From Oscillospiraceae bacterium (GTDB lineage: Bacteria > Bacillota > Clostridia > Oscillospirales > Oscillospiraceae), in assembly GCA_015068455.1 (NCBI GenBank), contig SVKO01000002.1, positions 248,001-312,000 on the forward strand: a stretch of 64,000 nt of DNA, read 5' to 3'. Shown piece after piece: positions 46,110 to 55,807 of the stretch (position 1 is the stretch's first letter; each line of letters starts with the position of its first letter). The translations under genes and the position numbers were made by a program. The notes below the pieces were generated by a model, which was not told the DNA's origin, made no database searches, and was given only the letters and a program-made list of their open reading frames with translations.

Positions 46110-48659
46110 ATGGCTTCAACGAAAAGCGGTAAAAAACCATCAAAAACCAAAAAATCCGCGTCAAAGAGCAGCGCGAGATCCAAAGCCTCCGCACAGGCTG
46201 CCAGGGCGGAAGCGCCCTCGCGCCGCTGGATCGGCGCGCTGGTGTGCCTCGGTGCGTTCCTGATCAGCGCCCTGTCGTGCCTGGGCGTCAAGAGCATCTT
46301 TACCAATGCCTGGGCCCTTGTCATGCGCGGCATGTTCGGCGCGGCGGGCTTTTACATCATTCCGTTCTCGCTGTTTGTCGTGGCGGCGATCCTGCTGCTC
46401 CACCGGGGCCAGCCCGTGAAAGCCAGGATCCTCTGCGCCATGATGATGGTGGTCTGCATCGGCGCGCTGGCGCATCTGATGTCCGGCAGCGAACTGGACT
46501 GGTCAAAGGGCCTGATTTCCCGGCTCTGGAACGGCGGCGTCGAAGCCGAAACGGGCGGCCTGCTGTGCGGCCTCATCGCCATGGCGCTGGAGGCATGCCT
46601 GAGTAAGATCGGCGCGGCCATCATTCTGGCGGGCGCACTGATCGTATGCATTCTTTACGCCCTCAATATGACCATTCCGTCCATCGTCAAGGCCATTCAG
46701 AACCGGCCCCGGCTGGAGCCGGAGGAACCCGGCGAGCCGGAGCAGGACCGGGCTGCGGCCATTGTCAACCATGTGGCCCAGCGCCGCATCGACCGCATCC
46801 AGCAGAAGCGGGCGCGGGAGAAGAACATCCAGGATTACGATCTGCCCGTGGACGAGCCCATTGAATCTCCGCGGCAGGAGAAGCAGGAAAAGAAGGTCCT
46901 GTCTCCCGATCAGCTCATAGAGCAGCGCCGCGCCGAGGCGAAGAAGCCGGAGCCCGTATTCCATCAGCCGGAGCTGGAGCCGGCGCAGGCGCCCAAGGCG
47001 CCGAAGAAGGAAGCCGCCGCGCCCAGCGCCGCCACCCAGGCCATGGTGCAGGACTTCGTGCAGAATATGCCCCAGAAGGTGAAGAGCGAGGAGGCCAAGG
47101 CCTCCGCCGTGGAGATCGCCCAGGAGATCATCGAGCAGAAGGAGGCCGAAGCGCCGAGCTACGTGTTCCCGACCCTCGACCTGCTCTCGCCGCCGGACTC
47201 GTCCCGCCTGGACGGCACCCAGGAGATGCGCGAGAACGCCAGACGCCTGGACGAGACCCTCAAGAGCTTCAACATCGACGCCCACATCGTCAACGTCACC
47301 CGCGGGCCGTCCATCACCCGCTATGAGCTGGAGCTGGACCGGGGCGTGAAGCTTTCCAAGATCACCGGCCTGGCCGACGATATCGCCCTGAGCCTCGGCG
47401 CCTCCGGCGTGCGCATCAGCGCCATCCCGGACAAGATCTCCGTGGTGGGCATCGAGGTGCCGAACCGGCTGGTATCCACGGTCTTTGCACGGGAGGTCAT
47501 CGGCTCGGATACGTTCTACCGGGCAAAATCGCCCCTGTCCTTTGCCGTGGGCAAGGACATCGGCGGCACGAGCATCGTGGGCGACATCGCCAAGCTGCCC
47601 CATCTGCTGATCGCGGGCACCACGGGCTCGGGCAAGTCCGTGTGCATGAACAGCCTGATCATCTCCCTGCTGTATAAAGCCTCGCCCGAGCAGGTCAAGC
47701 TCATCATGATCGACCCGAAAATGGTGGAGCTTGGCGTATACAACGGCATTCCGCATCTGCTGATCCCCGTGGTCACCGATCCCAAGAAGGCCGCGGGAAG
47801 CCTGCAGTGGGCCGTGACGGAAATGATGCGCCGCTACCGCATGATGGCGGACGCCGGCGTAAGGAATCTGTCAGAATACAACAAGCTGGCCGCCGTATCC
47901 GATGAATACGACGCCATGCCGCAGCTGGTGGTGGTCATCGACGAGCTGGCCGACCTCATGCTTGTGGCCGCCAAGGACGTGGAGGAGGCCATCTGCCGCG
48001 TGGCCCAGATGGGCCGTGCCTCGGGTATCCACCTGATCGTGGCCACCCAGCGTCCCTCCGCGGACGTCATCACCGGCCTGATGAAGGCCAACATCCCCTC
48101 GCGCATCGCCTTCGCCGTGGCCTCCGCCATGGAGTCGCGCATCATCCTCGATACCGTCGGCGCGGAAAAGCTGGTGGGCAAGGGCGACATGCTCTATTCG
48201 CCTTTGGGAGAGGGCAAGCCCAAGCGCGTGCAGGGCTGCTTTATCACCGATGAAGAGGTCCAGCGCGTGGTCGCGTTCATCAAATCCCAGCAGCTCAGCG
48301 TCAGCGAGAGCGAGCAGAAGAAGATCCTTGAGCAGATCGACCGCAGGGCAGAGGGCGGCAGGGAAGCCGAAAGTCCGGACGGCGCGCCCATGCCGACCGA
48401 GGGCGACGAGCTGCTGCCCGCGGCGGTGGAGGTGGTCCTGGAGTCCGGCATGGCCTCGGTCTCCATGCTCCAGCGCCGGCTGAAGCTGGGCTATGCCCGG
48501 GCCGCCCGCATCGTGGACGAAATGGAGGACAAGGGCATCGTCGGCCCCTTCGAGGGTTCCAAGCCCAGGCAGCTGCTCGTTACCAGAGAGCAGTGGCAGG
48601 CCATGCAGAACGGCGAACAGCTCACCATGGACGAGCCCGTGCCGGAGGAGATCCCGTAA
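46110..48659 (+). CDS. ftsK: DNA translocase FtsK/SpoIIIE
   Basis: This 849-residue ATP-driven translocase moves chromosomal DNA through the division or sporulation septum. The N-terminus is basic (Lys/Ser-rich, 1-38), followed by four transmembrane helices (about 40-200). A charged linker rich in Glu, Pro and Ala runs from about 205 to 340. The RecA-like motor has Walker A GTTGSGKS (about 503-510) and Walker B LVVVIDELADLM. A C-terminal winged-helix gamma domain (VSMLQRRLKLGYARAARIVD) reads chromosome polarity sequences. GAGGAGG precedes ATG 46110. Confidence 0.96.
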   Translation: MASTKSGKKPSKTKKSASKSSARSKASAQAARAEAPSRRWIGALVCLGAFLISALSCLGVKSIFTNAWALVMRGMFGAAGFYIIPFSLFVVAAILLLHRGQPVKARILCAMMMVVCIGALAHLMSGSELDWSKGLISRLWNGGVEAETGGLLCGLIAMALEACLSKIGAAIILAGALIVCILYALNMTIPSIVKAIQNRPRLEPEEPGEPEQDRAAAIVNHVAQRRIDRIQQKRAREKNIQDYDLPVDEPIESPRQEKQEKKVLSPDQLIEQRRAEAKKPEPVFHQPELEPAQAPKAPKKEAAAPSAATQAMVQDFVQNMPQKVKSEEAKASAVEIAQEIIEQKEAEAPSYVFPTLDLLSPPDSSRLDGTQEMRENARRLDETLKSFNIDAHIVNVTRGPSITRYELELDRGVKLSKITGLADDIALSLGASGVRISAIPDKISVVGIEVPNRLVSTVFAREVIGSDTFYRAKSPLSFAVGKDIGGTSIVGDIAKLPHLLIAGTTGSGKSVCMNSLIISLLYKASPEQVKLIMIDPKMVELGVYNGIPHLLIPVVTDPKKAAGSLQWAVTEMMRRYRMMADAGVRNLSEYNKLAAVSDEYDAMPQLVVVIDELADLMLVAAKDVEEAICRVAQMGRASGIHLIVATQRPSADVITGLMKANIPSRIAFAVASAMESRIILDTVGAEKLVGKGDMLYSPLGEGKPKRVQGCFITDEEVQRVVAFIKSQQLSVSESEQKKILEQIDRRAEGGREAESPDGAPMPTEGDELLPAAVEVVLESGMASVSMLQRRLKLGYARAARIVDEMEDKGIVGPFEGSKPRQLLVTREQWQAMQNGEQLTMDEPVPEEIP

Positions 48660-48679
48660 AAATATTGTCATTCGGAAGG

Positions 48680-48708
48680 TTTACAAATTAAGAAAGTTAT
48701 GCTACTAT
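48680..48708 (+). promoter_or_regulatory. Promoter of the ECF S-component gene
   Basis: TTTACA (48680-48685), a 17-nt spacer and TACTAT (48703-48708). Confidence 0.7.
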
Positions 48709-48715
48709 AACGGAG

Positions 48716-48762
48716 TTGCATTGCACCTGACGACAGGGCGACAGCAACAGAAAGGATGCATT
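48716..48762 (+). promoter_or_regulatory. Short structured leader before the S-component gene
   Basis: GTTGC (48715-48719) can pair with GCAAC (48744-48748) around an inner stem CCTG-ACGA-CAGG. Alternatively TTGCAT can pair with the ATGCAT just after the AAAGGA ribosome site. These mutually exclusive pairings would suit translational control, but I do not recognise a known riboswitch class. Confidence 0.35.
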
Positions 48763-48765
48763 ACT

Positions 48766-49362
48766 ATGAAAAAGAAAACCGTCAACACCAGATTCCTCGT
48801 GGAACTGGCAGTTCTCATCGCCATCGAGCTTCTGCTGGAAATCACCGGACTCGGCTACATCAAGACCGGCTTCCTGTCATTTACCATCATGCAGGTGCCC
48901 GTGATCGTCGGCGCCATCGTCCTCGGCCCCCTGGCCGGCGCGATCCTCGGCACCGCCTTCGGACTGACCAGCTTTTGGGAGTGCTTCGGCAAGGATCCGC
49001 TCGGCGTTGTGCTTTTGGGCGCAAGACCGTTCTCCACGTTTATCCTTTGCGTTGTGCCCCGTCTGCTGATGGGCCTGCTGTGCGCCTATGTGTTCAAGGC
49101 GCTCAAGGGTATGAAGAAGACCTCGCTGCGCTGCGGTATTTCCGGCATTTGCGGCGCGCTGCTCAACACGGTCCTGTTTATGAGCTTCCTGGTTGCGCTG
49201 TTCGGCAAAGTTGAACCCATCAGCAATGCGCTTGCCACCTACGGCGGCAACATCCTGAAATTTATCGTTCTTTCCGTCGGCGTGCAGGGCCTCCTGGAGG
49301 CTGTGATCTGCTGCATCGTCGGCGCCAGCGTTTCCTACGCGCTGTTGAAATTCAAAAAATAA
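48766..49362 (+). CDS. ECF transporter S-component (substrate unknown)
   Basis: This 198-residue, six-helix membrane protein of the ECF_trnsprt family binds a vitamin or vitamin-like substrate and docks on EcfT-EcfA1-EcfA2 (8169-10691). The GAIVLGPLAGAILGTAFGLTSFW segment (split by residue), just before GKDPLGVVL, is characteristic of PanT/RibU-like S-components. The substrate cannot be read; pantothenate-like is one guess. ATG 48766 follows AAAGGA. It has its own promoter and a short leader, and secD starts 34 nt downstream. Confidence 0.88.
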   Translation: MKKKTVNTRFLVELAVLIAIELLLEITGLGYIKTGFLSFTIMQVPVIVGAIVLGPLAGAILGTAFGLTSFWECFGKDPLGVVLLGARPFSTFILCVVPRLLMGLLCAYVFKALKGMKKTSLRCGISGICGALLNTVLFMSFLVALFGKVEPISNALATYGGNILKFIVLSVGVQGLLEAVICCIVGASVSYALLKFKK

Positions 49363-49396
49363 CCTGCCTTTCGCAGGAAATGGAGGAAACAGAGAA

Positions 49397-50668
49397 ATGA
49401 AAAAAAGTGTGATCACACTGCTGATCATCCTTGCTCTGACTGCGGCGCTGCTGTTTGCCGCATTCAACGGCATCGGATCGATCATCCCCCGCACGCAGGA
49501 CGGCATTGTGCTGGGCCTGGACCTTGTGGGCGGCTCGGAAATCACCTATGAGGCCCAGGTCACCGATAAGTCCGGCGATCTGTCCGAGGGCATGAGCAGC
49601 GCCATCGCCATGCTGCGGCAGCGCCTGGATGCGCTGGGCTACACGGAGGCCAACGCTTATCAGGCCGGCGACCGTCAGATCGTTGTGGAGATCCCCTCCA
49701 TCAGCGACCCCGAGGACGCGGTCCAGAAGCTCGGCTCCACCGCCGTCGTCACCTTTGAGGACGCCGACGGCAAGCAGTGGATCACCGGTTCCGATCTCGA
49801 CAAGGCCTATTATGAATATGGCCCCACCGACAACAGCGGCGTTCCGAATCATCACGTTGTGCTGACCTTCAACGCCGAGGGCCAGAAGAAGTTCCTCGAG
49901 GGCACCCGTTCTGTGGTCCAGCGCTCCGACGGCAAGAACTATCTGGCGATCTGTCTGGACGGAGAAGTGGTTTCCAGTCCCACCGTTGATAAGAAAAATA
50001 ATCCCGATGGCATCAACTCCGATTCCGCCGTCATCACCATGGGCAACGACGCCACTGCGGAGGACGCCACCTATCTGGCCAACATCATCTCCGCCGGCCA
50101 GATGCCCTTCGATCTGGAGTGCGTCAAGCTCCAGGGCGTGGGCGCTTCCCTCGGCGAGCGCAGCCTGCAGACCAGCCTTTTGGCCGGCCTCATCGGTCTG
50201 CTGATCGTCATGCTGTTCATGATCGTCGTCTATCGCGTGATGGGCGTGATCTCCTGCATCGCCCTGACCCTCTACGGCGCGCTCATGGCTGTACTGCTGA
50301 GCGTGTTCCGCATCAACCTCAGCCTGCCCGGCATCGCCGGCATCATCCTGACCGTCGGCATGGCTGTTGACGCCAACGTGGTCATCTACGAGCGCATCAA
50401 GGAAGAGCTGCGCACCGGCAAGACCCTGCTGTACGCCATCGATACCGGCTACAAGGGCGCCCTGCGAGCCATCGTCGACTCCAACATCACCACCATCATT
50501 GCCGGCGTGGTGCTGTGGATCTTCGGCACCGGCACCATCATCGGCTTCGCCCAGACGCTGCTCATCGGCGTCATCCTGTCCATGATCATCATGCTGGTCG
50601 TGACGAGGCTGCTTCTGCATGCCGCCGTCGGGCTCAAAATCCGCAGCCCGAAGGCCTACTGCGTTTGA
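49397..50668 (+). CDS. secD: Protein translocase subunit SecD
   Basis: SecD works with SecF on the outer side of the SecYEG translocon. This 423-residue form has one N-terminal helix, an extracytoplasmic domain with the GLDLVGGSEITYEA motif and P1-like beta-rich region, then five helices with GMAVDANVVIYERIKEE, split by residue. ATG 49397 is preceded by GGAGG, and secF follows after 15 nt. Separate secD and secF genes are usual in Clostridia; B. subtilis has a fused form. Confidence 0.97.
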   Translation: MKKSVITLLIILALTAALLFAAFNGIGSIIPRTQDGIVLGLDLVGGSEITYEAQVTDKSGDLSEGMSSAIAMLRQRLDALGYTEANAYQAGDRQIVVEIPSISDPEDAVQKLGSTAVVTFEDADGKQWITGSDLDKAYYEYGPTDNSGVPNHHVVLTFNAEGQKKFLEGTRSVVQRSDGKNYLAICLDGEVVSSPTVDKKNNPDGINSDSAVITMGNDATAEDATYLANIISAGQMPFDLECVKLQGVGASLGERSLQTSLLAGLIGLLIVMLFMIVVYRVMGVISCIALTLYGALMAVLLSVFRINLSLPGIAGIILTVGMAVDANVVIYERIKEELRTGKTLLYAIDTGYKGALRAIVDSNITTIIAGVVLWIFGTGTIIGFAQTLLIGVILSMIIMLVVTRLLLHAAVGLKIRSPKAYCV

Positions 50669-50683
50669 TAAGGAGGTGCTGAC

Positions 50684-51607
50684 ATGAGAGATAAGATCCG
50701 TGGCTTCAGCTTCACCAAGAACTTCAAGTTCATCTCGATCATTGCTGCCCTCTTTGTGATCGTCGGCCTGGTCGGCCTGCTTCTGCTGCCCTTCGGCGTG
50801 CAGCTGTTCAACTTTGACATCGACTTCGTCGGCGGCACCACCATGCAGTTCGACCTGCATACGCCCGTGACCGCAGAGATCACCTCCGATGTGGCCGCCG
50901 TCGTTCAGGAAGTCAGCGGCAAACCGGCGTCCTCCGTCACCAAGGCGGGCGACTCCGGCACCCAGGTGGTCATCAAGAGCCTGGAGCTCGACTCCGAGAC
51001 CCGCGACGCCATCTTCGACGCCCTGGCTGAAAAGTACGGCATGCAGGATACCGACAACCTCAAGAGCGACTACGTGTCCGCGTCTGTGGGCTCCGACCTG
51101 CGCAACAAGGCCATCAAGGCCTCCCTGATCGCCGTGGCGCTGATCCTGGTGTATATCACCATCCGCTTCGAGTTCCGCTCCGGCATCGCGGCCATCATCG
51201 CCCTGGTGCACGACCTGCTGGTCATGCTGTCGATGTATATCATCTTCCGCATCCCCTTCAACATGAACTTCATCGCCGCGGCACTGACGATCTTCGGTTA
51301 TTCCATCAACGCCACCATCGTCGTGTTCGACCGCATCCGCGAGAACCGCAAGAAGGAGATGGGCAAGAAGACCACCTTCGCCGAGATCGTGGACAAGTCC
51401 ATCCACCAGACCATGACCCGCAGCTTGAACACCACCATCACCACCCTGATCGTGATGGTCTGCCTGCTGATCCTCGGCGTGTCCTCCATCCGCAACTTTG
51501 CCGCCCCCATCTGCGTGGGCGTCATCGCGGGCTGCTTCTCCTCGGTGTGCCTGTCTGGCCCCCTGTGGAACCTGTTCACGCCCAAAAACGATGTGAGAAC
51601 GAAGTAA
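50684..51607 (+). CDS. secF: Protein translocase subunit SecF
   Basis: This 307-residue partner of SecD has one N-terminal helix, a periplasm-facing domain with FDIDFVGGTTMQFDL, and five C-terminal helices with FGYSINATIVVFDRIRENR, split by residue. AAGGAGG lies 8 nt before ATG 50684. A terminator follows. Confidence 0.97.
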   Translation: MRDKIRGFSFTKNFKFISIIAALFVIVGLVGLLLLPFGVQLFNFDIDFVGGTTMQFDLHTPVTAEITSDVAAVVQEVSGKPASSVTKAGDSGTQVVIKSLELDSETRDAIFDALAEKYGMQDTDNLKSDYVSASVGSDLRNKAIKASLIAVALILVYITIRFEFRSGIAAIIALVHDLLVMLSMYIIFRIPFNMNFIAAALTIFGYSINATIVVFDRIRENRKKEMGKKTTFAEIVDKSIHQTMTRSLNTTITTLIVMVCLLILGVSSIRNFAAPICVGVIAGCFSSVCLSGPLWNLFTPKNDVRTK

Positions 51608-51625
51608 AAAAACCATACAGTGACG

Positions 51626-51657
51626 AAGGTGCAGTCCCGACCGGACTGCACCTTTGG
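51626..51657 (+). terminator. Terminator after secF
   Basis: AAGGTGCAGTCC / GGACTGCACCTT (12 bp) is followed by TGGTAT; the T run is short. Confidence 0.75.
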
Positions 51658-51659
51658 TA

Positions 51660-51689
51660 TTGACAGCCCCCCGCGGGAAATGATATATA
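51660..51689 (+). promoter_or_regulatory. Promoter of the ktrB-ktrA operon
   Basis: TTGACA (51660-51665), an 18-nt spacer and TATATA with extended TGA. Confidence 0.78.
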
Positions 51690-51726
51690 TAGTGGCGAAG
51701 ACTATTTTTTAAAGGCAGGTGGCTCT

Positions 51727-53109
51727 ATGAATCGCTTCTTTCGCGCACTGTCGCGCCATATGAGCCGGATCAGCCGCGCCTTGTCCCCGGCGCAGGTGAT
51801 CACCCTGATTTTTGCGGCCATTGTGCTGCTCGGCGCGGTGCTTTTGTCGCTGCCGGTTTCCTCCAGAGCGGGGGAGGGCTGCGGCTTCCTCACGGCGCTG
51901 TTCACCAGCTGCTCCGCCACCTGTGTCACGGGCCTTGCGCTGGTGGATACCTTTACCCAGTGGTCCGGCTTCGGCCAGGCGGTGCTGCTGTGCCTGATCC
52001 AGGTGGGCGGCCTGGGATTTATGACGATTTTTTCCCTGTTTTTGCTCATGCTCAACGCCAAGCTGGGCCTCAAAAAGCGCATGATCCTCCAGCAGACCTT
52101 CGGCCTGACGGATATTCAGGGCGTTGTGCAGCTGCTCAAGCGGGTCGTTCTGATGACTGCGTCGGTGGAGCTCGTCTGTGCGGTCGTGCTCTCTGTCCGC
52201 TTCTTGTTTGATTTTCCGCTCAAGAGCGCGGTCTGGATGGGCCTGTTTCATTCCGTTTCCGCTTTCTGCAACGCCGGCTTCGATATTCTTGGCCGTATTT
52301 CTCCGGGCTGCAGCCTGTCGCCCTATGCCGGGGACCCGCTGGTTCTGACTGTGGTGATGCTGGAGATCGTGGTCGGCGGCATCGGCTTTTTCGTTTGGCA
52401 GGATTTGTGGATCAACCGGCGCAGCATGAAAAAGCTCAGCGTCTATTCCCGGATGGCTTTGTGGGCCACCGGCATCCTTCTGGTCGGAGGAGCGCTGATT
52501 TTTTGCTTCTTTGAATGGAGCAATCCCGCGACCCTCGGCGCCATGGGCCCGGGCAAAAAAATCCTGAATGGCGTATTTCAGTCTGTGACCACGAGAACCG
52601 CAGGCTTTGCGACCTTCTCCCAGGCGGATATGACCGAGGCCGGCAGGGCCGTCTCGTGTATCTGGATGCTGATCGGCGGCTGCGCCGGCTCCACCGCCGG
52701 CGGCATGAAGACAGTCACCGTTGCGGTACTGCTTTTGTCCACCTGGTCCGTGGCCCGCGGGAAGTCCAGTCTGACGGTCTTCCGCCGCAGGATCAGTCCC
52801 GGCCAGATCGCCATGGCTTATGCCATCGTGACAATGATGGTCGGCCTGGCGATCGCAGGCGCGGTCGTTCTGGCGGCGGGCAACGGGATCCCTTTCCTCA
52901 ACGCTCTGTTTGAGACCACCTCGGCCCTGGGCACCGTCGGACTGACGGCGGACGTGACCGCCGGACTGAGCGCGGCATCCCAGATCATGATCATAATCTT
53001 TATGTTCTTCGGCCGTGTCGGCATCATGACCATATCCATGGGCTTCATGATGAGCGACCGGGCGGAGGAACGCATACGATTTGCTGAAACAAAACTGATG
53101 ATTGGATAG
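51727..53109 (+). CDS. ktrB: Potassium uptake channel subunit KtrB/TrkH
   Basis: This 460-residue membrane protein of the SKT family carries four pore-loop filters: TCVTGL, CNAGF, TRTAGF and GTVGL. The length and lack of long extra loops fit the KtrB type. AGGTGG precedes ATG 51727. The RCK-domain regulator ktrA follows after 9 nt and shares the promoter. Confidence 0.94.
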   Translation: MNRFFRALSRHMSRISRALSPAQVITLIFAAIVLLGAVLLSLPVSSRAGEGCGFLTALFTSCSATCVTGLALVDTFTQWSGFGQAVLLCLIQVGGLGFMTIFSLFLLMLNAKLGLKKRMILQQTFGLTDIQGVVQLLKRVVLMTASVELVCAVVLSVRFLFDFPLKSAVWMGLFHSVSAFCNAGFDILGRISPGCSLSPYAGDPLVLTVVMLEIVVGGIGFFVWQDLWINRRSMKKLSVYSRMALWATGILLVGGALIFCFFEWSNPATLGAMGPGKKILNGVFQSVTTRTAGFATFSQADMTEAGRAVSCIWMLIGGCAGSTAGGMKTVTVAVLLLSTWSVARGKSSLTVFRRRISPGQIAMAYAIVTMMVGLAIAGAVVLAAGNGIPFLNALFETTSALGTVGLTADVTAGLSAASQIMIIIFMFFGRVGIMTISMGFMMSDRAEERIRFAETKLMIG

Positions 53110-53118
53110 GTGAGCGCT

Positions 53119-53766
53119 ATGGATACTTACGCGGTAATCGGACTCGGTACATTCGGCAGCGCCGTGGCGGCGGAATTGATGAATTCCGGCTGCGAGGTCC
53201 TGGCCATTGACCACAATGAAGAAAAGGTACAGCGGATCGCAGATTCTGTGACGGACGCCGTTGTGGCAGACGCCCGCGATGAATCGGTGCTGCGGTCTCT
53301 GGAGATCGTTCACTATGACTGCTGTGTCGTGTGCATCGGCGAAGATGTGGCGGCGAGCATCCTTGTCACGCTGACGCTGAAGGAGATGGGGGTCAAGCGC
53401 GTGGTCTGCAAGGCCTGCGATGAGATCCACAAAAAGGCGCTTCTGAAGGTCGGCGCGGAGCGGGCGGTCATTCCCGAGAAGGAAATGGCGGGCAGATTTG
53501 CGCAAAGTCTCGTGTGTCCCAGCGTGGTCGACTATTTCGAGCTGTCCGACGAGTATGCCATTATGGAACGCAGGGCGCCGGACGCGTGGGAGGGAAAAAG
53601 CCTGCGCCAGCTCAATATCCGCGCAAAGTACGGCGTGAGTGTGATCGCCTTCCGCAGAGCAGGGCGCCTTGTGGTCGCGCCGCATCCGGACGATCTGATT
53701 CAAGCCGGAGATATGCTCGTTCTTTTGGGGCAGTCGGACGACCTGTCCCATCTGGAAAAGCTATGA
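53119..53766 (+). CDS. ktrA: Potassium uptake regulatory subunit KtrA/TrkA
   Basis: This 215-residue cytoplasmic regulator forms an octameric gating ring. RCK_N has a Rossmann motif, GLGTFGSAVAAEL, that binds ATP/ADP or NAD, and RCK_C lies at about 140-215. Start ATG 53119 follows GGTGAG; GTG at 53110 is in frame but overlaps that site. Its TGA overlaps the ATG of the methyltransferase gene. Confidence 0.95.
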   Translation: MDTYAVIGLGTFGSAVAAELMNSGCEVLAIDHNEEKVQRIADSVTDAVVADARDESVLRSLEIVHYDCCVVCIGEDVAASILVTLTLKEMGVKRVVCKACDEIHKKALLKVGAERAVIPEKEMAGRFAQSLVCPSVVDYFELSDEYAIMERRAPDAWEGKSLRQLNIRAKYGVSVIAFRRAGRLVVAPHPDDLIQAGDMLVLLGQSDDLSHLEKL

Positions 53767-54512
53767 GCGAGCGCTTGACCAGCCGCTCCAATCCGCTGTT
53801 CGTCCACCTGCGCAAGCTTCAGAGCTCCCGAAGCTACCGGAACGAGACCCGGCAGTTCTGCGCCGACGGCGTCAAGCTGCTCGGGGAGGCGATCCGTTGG
53901 TATCCGGGACTGCACACGGTCGTTGCCTGCGACGGCCTGGCGCTGCCGGCGCTGCCGGAAGGCGTCCGCCTGGTGCGGGTGCCGGAGAGCCTGATGCAGT
54001 CCATTTCCACCATGCGCGCGCCCCAGGGCGTGATATTCCTGTGTCATATGCCGGAGAAGAAGCCCCTTTGTATTGCGCCGGGCAGCCTGATCCTCGACGG
54101 CATCCAGGACCCCGGGAATCTGGGCACGATCCTGCGCACGGCCGACGCCCTGGGTGTGAACGCGGTCCTGTCCGACGGCTGCGCCGATCCCTTCGGGGAG
54201 AAGACGGTGCGCGCGTCCATGGGCGCGGTGCTTCGCACCCAGCCGCAGAGCGCGGACACGGAAGAGATCCTGGCCTACTGCGCTGAAAACGCCATCGATC
54301 TGGCGGTCACAGCGCTGTCGAACGACGCCGAGGATCTGCGCACGGCGGAACCCGGACGCTATGCCGTGGTCATCGGCAGCGAAGGGCAGGGCGTTCGGAC
54401 GGCGTTCATTCAAAACGCGAAGAAAAACCTGGTGATTCCCATGACTCCGCGCTGCGAATCCCTCAACGCGGCGGTGGCGGCGGCCATCGTGATGTGGGAA
54501 ATGAGAAGATAG
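53763..54512 (+). CDS. TrmH/SpoU family RNA methyltransferase
   Basis: This 249-residue SPOUT methyltransferase of the SpoU class makes 2'-O-methyl marks in rRNA or tRNA. The N-terminal ~90 residues form the substrate-binding domain. SpoU motifs are LDGIQDPGNLGTILRTAD, VIGSEGQGV and the knot region IPMTPRCESLNAAVAAAIVM, split by residue. RlmB/TsnR-type is likely; the target cannot be determined. It overlaps ktrA by four bases (ATGA). Confidence 0.92.
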   Translation: MSERLTSRSNPLFVHLRKLQSSRSYRNETRQFCADGVKLLGEAIRWYPGLHTVVACDGLALPALPEGVRLVRVPESLMQSISTMRAPQGVIFLCHMPEKKPLCIAPGSLILDGIQDPGNLGTILRTADALGVNAVLSDGCADPFGEKTVRASMGAVLRTQPQSADTEEILAYCAENAIDLAVTALSNDAEDLRTAEPGRYAVVIGSEGQGVRTAFIQNAKKNLVIPMTPRCESLNAAVAAAIVMWEMRR

Positions 54513-54545
54513 AATCCCGAAAGACAGACAGAAACGGGTGAAACC

Positions 54546-55790
54546 ATGCTCCAATATTGGCTGTGGCTGAGTGAAAAAGCCTGCGTATCCAAGGTGCGCA
54601 GGCTCGCTTTGCTGCGCCGGCTCGGATCCATCGAGGCCGTATACTTTTCCGGCGACGCGGAGCTTTCCCTGCTGGAAGAACTGACGGCGGAGGAGCATGA
54701 AGCGCTGCTTGATAAGGATCTGACGGAAGCGGAGAAGATCCTTGGCCGCTGCTACGATCTGGATATCCGGATCCTCACCTGGCAGGACGCCCAGTACCCG
54801 AGTCTTCTGCGCAACATCGACGATCCGCCGTTGGTGCTCTATTACAAAGGCCGGCTGCCGGCCTTCGGCTCTGTTCCGACCCTGGCGCTCGTCGGCGCCC
54901 GCAGGGCTTCCGCCGTGGGTCTGCTGACGGCCAAGCGCATGGGCTATCAGCTGGGCAAGGCAGGGGCGATCATCGTCTCCGGTCTGGCCGACGGCATCGA
55001 TTCCATGTGCATGCTCGGCGCATTGACCGCCGGAGCGGCCGTGGTGGGTGTGCTGGGCTGCGGCGCCGACGTCATCTATCCCGCGAAAAACCGGTCGCTG
55101 TATGACGATACGATTTCCCGGGGCTGCATCCTGACCGAGTATCCGCCGGGCACGCCGCCCGTCGGGTTCCATTTTCCCGTGCGCAACCGGATCATTTCCG
55201 GCATGAGCGACGGCGTTGTGGTGGTGGAGGCCGCGGCAAAAAGCGGCGCGCTCATCACGGCGCGGCTGGCCCTGGATCAGGGCAGGGACGTGTTTGCTGT
55301 GCCCGGCGCGGCGGGGAACGAGTCCTGCGCGGGCTCCAACCGCCTGCTGCGCGATGGCGCGATCTTCGCCGAGACCGGCGCCGACGTTATCAGCGAATAC
55401 ATGCTGCGTTACCCCGCGCTGCGCGACTGCGCCGACGCGGGAAAGCGGATCGGGCTTTCGCCCGACGACGTGCAGCAAATTGCGGCAAAAACCGACGAAA
55501 AGCCCGAATTAAAGGTGGCGTCGGCGGTTCAGGCGCCGAAAAAAGCCGTTGACAACGCAAAAGAATCTGATTATATTGAGCTAAAAGCGCTCATGAGAAC
55601 GCTGCCGCCTGTCCAGTGCGCCGTTCTGGAGGCCCTTTCCGAGGGACCTCTGACGGTGGATGACGTGATCGACCGGTCACAGATCCCCGCGCCGCAGGCC
55701 ATGTCCGCCCTGACCATGCTCGAGATCCGGCGCATGATCCGGAAGGCCGGCGCCAACCGGTACGCCCTGGCGGACAACATCAAAACATAA
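54546..55790 (+). CDS. dprA: DNA processing protein DprA
   Basis: This 414-residue protein loads RecA onto transforming single-stranded DNA. It has an N-terminal SAM-like helical part, a Rossmann fold with ALVGARRASAVG, GLADGIDSMCMLGAL and FPVRNRIISGMSDGVVVVEA, split by residue, and a C-terminal winged helix (about 355-414, VDDVIDRSQIPAPQAMSALTML, split by residue). A weak GGGTGA lies before ATG 54546. topA follows 17 nt downstream, an arrangement common in Firmicutes. Confidence 0.97.
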   Translation: MLQYWLWLSEKACVSKVRRLALLRRLGSIEAVYFSGDAELSLLEELTAEEHEALLDKDLTEAEKILGRCYDLDIRILTWQDAQYPSLLRNIDDPPLVLYYKGRLPAFGSVPTLALVGARRASAVGLLTAKRMGYQLGKAGAIIVSGLADGIDSMCMLGALTAGAAVVGVLGCGADVIYPAKNRSLYDDTISRGCILTEYPPGTPPVGFHFPVRNRIISGMSDGVVVVEAAAKSGALITARLALDQGRDVFAVPGAAGNESCAGSNRLLRDGAIFAETGADVISEYMLRYPALRDCADAGKRIGLSPDDVQQIAAKTDEKPELKVASAVQAPKKAVDNAKESDYIELKALMRTLPPVQCAVLEALSEGPLTVDDVIDRSQIPAPQAMSALTMLEIRRMIRKAGANRYALADNIKT

Positions 55791-55807
55791 ATTCCGGAGG
55801 ATATTCC

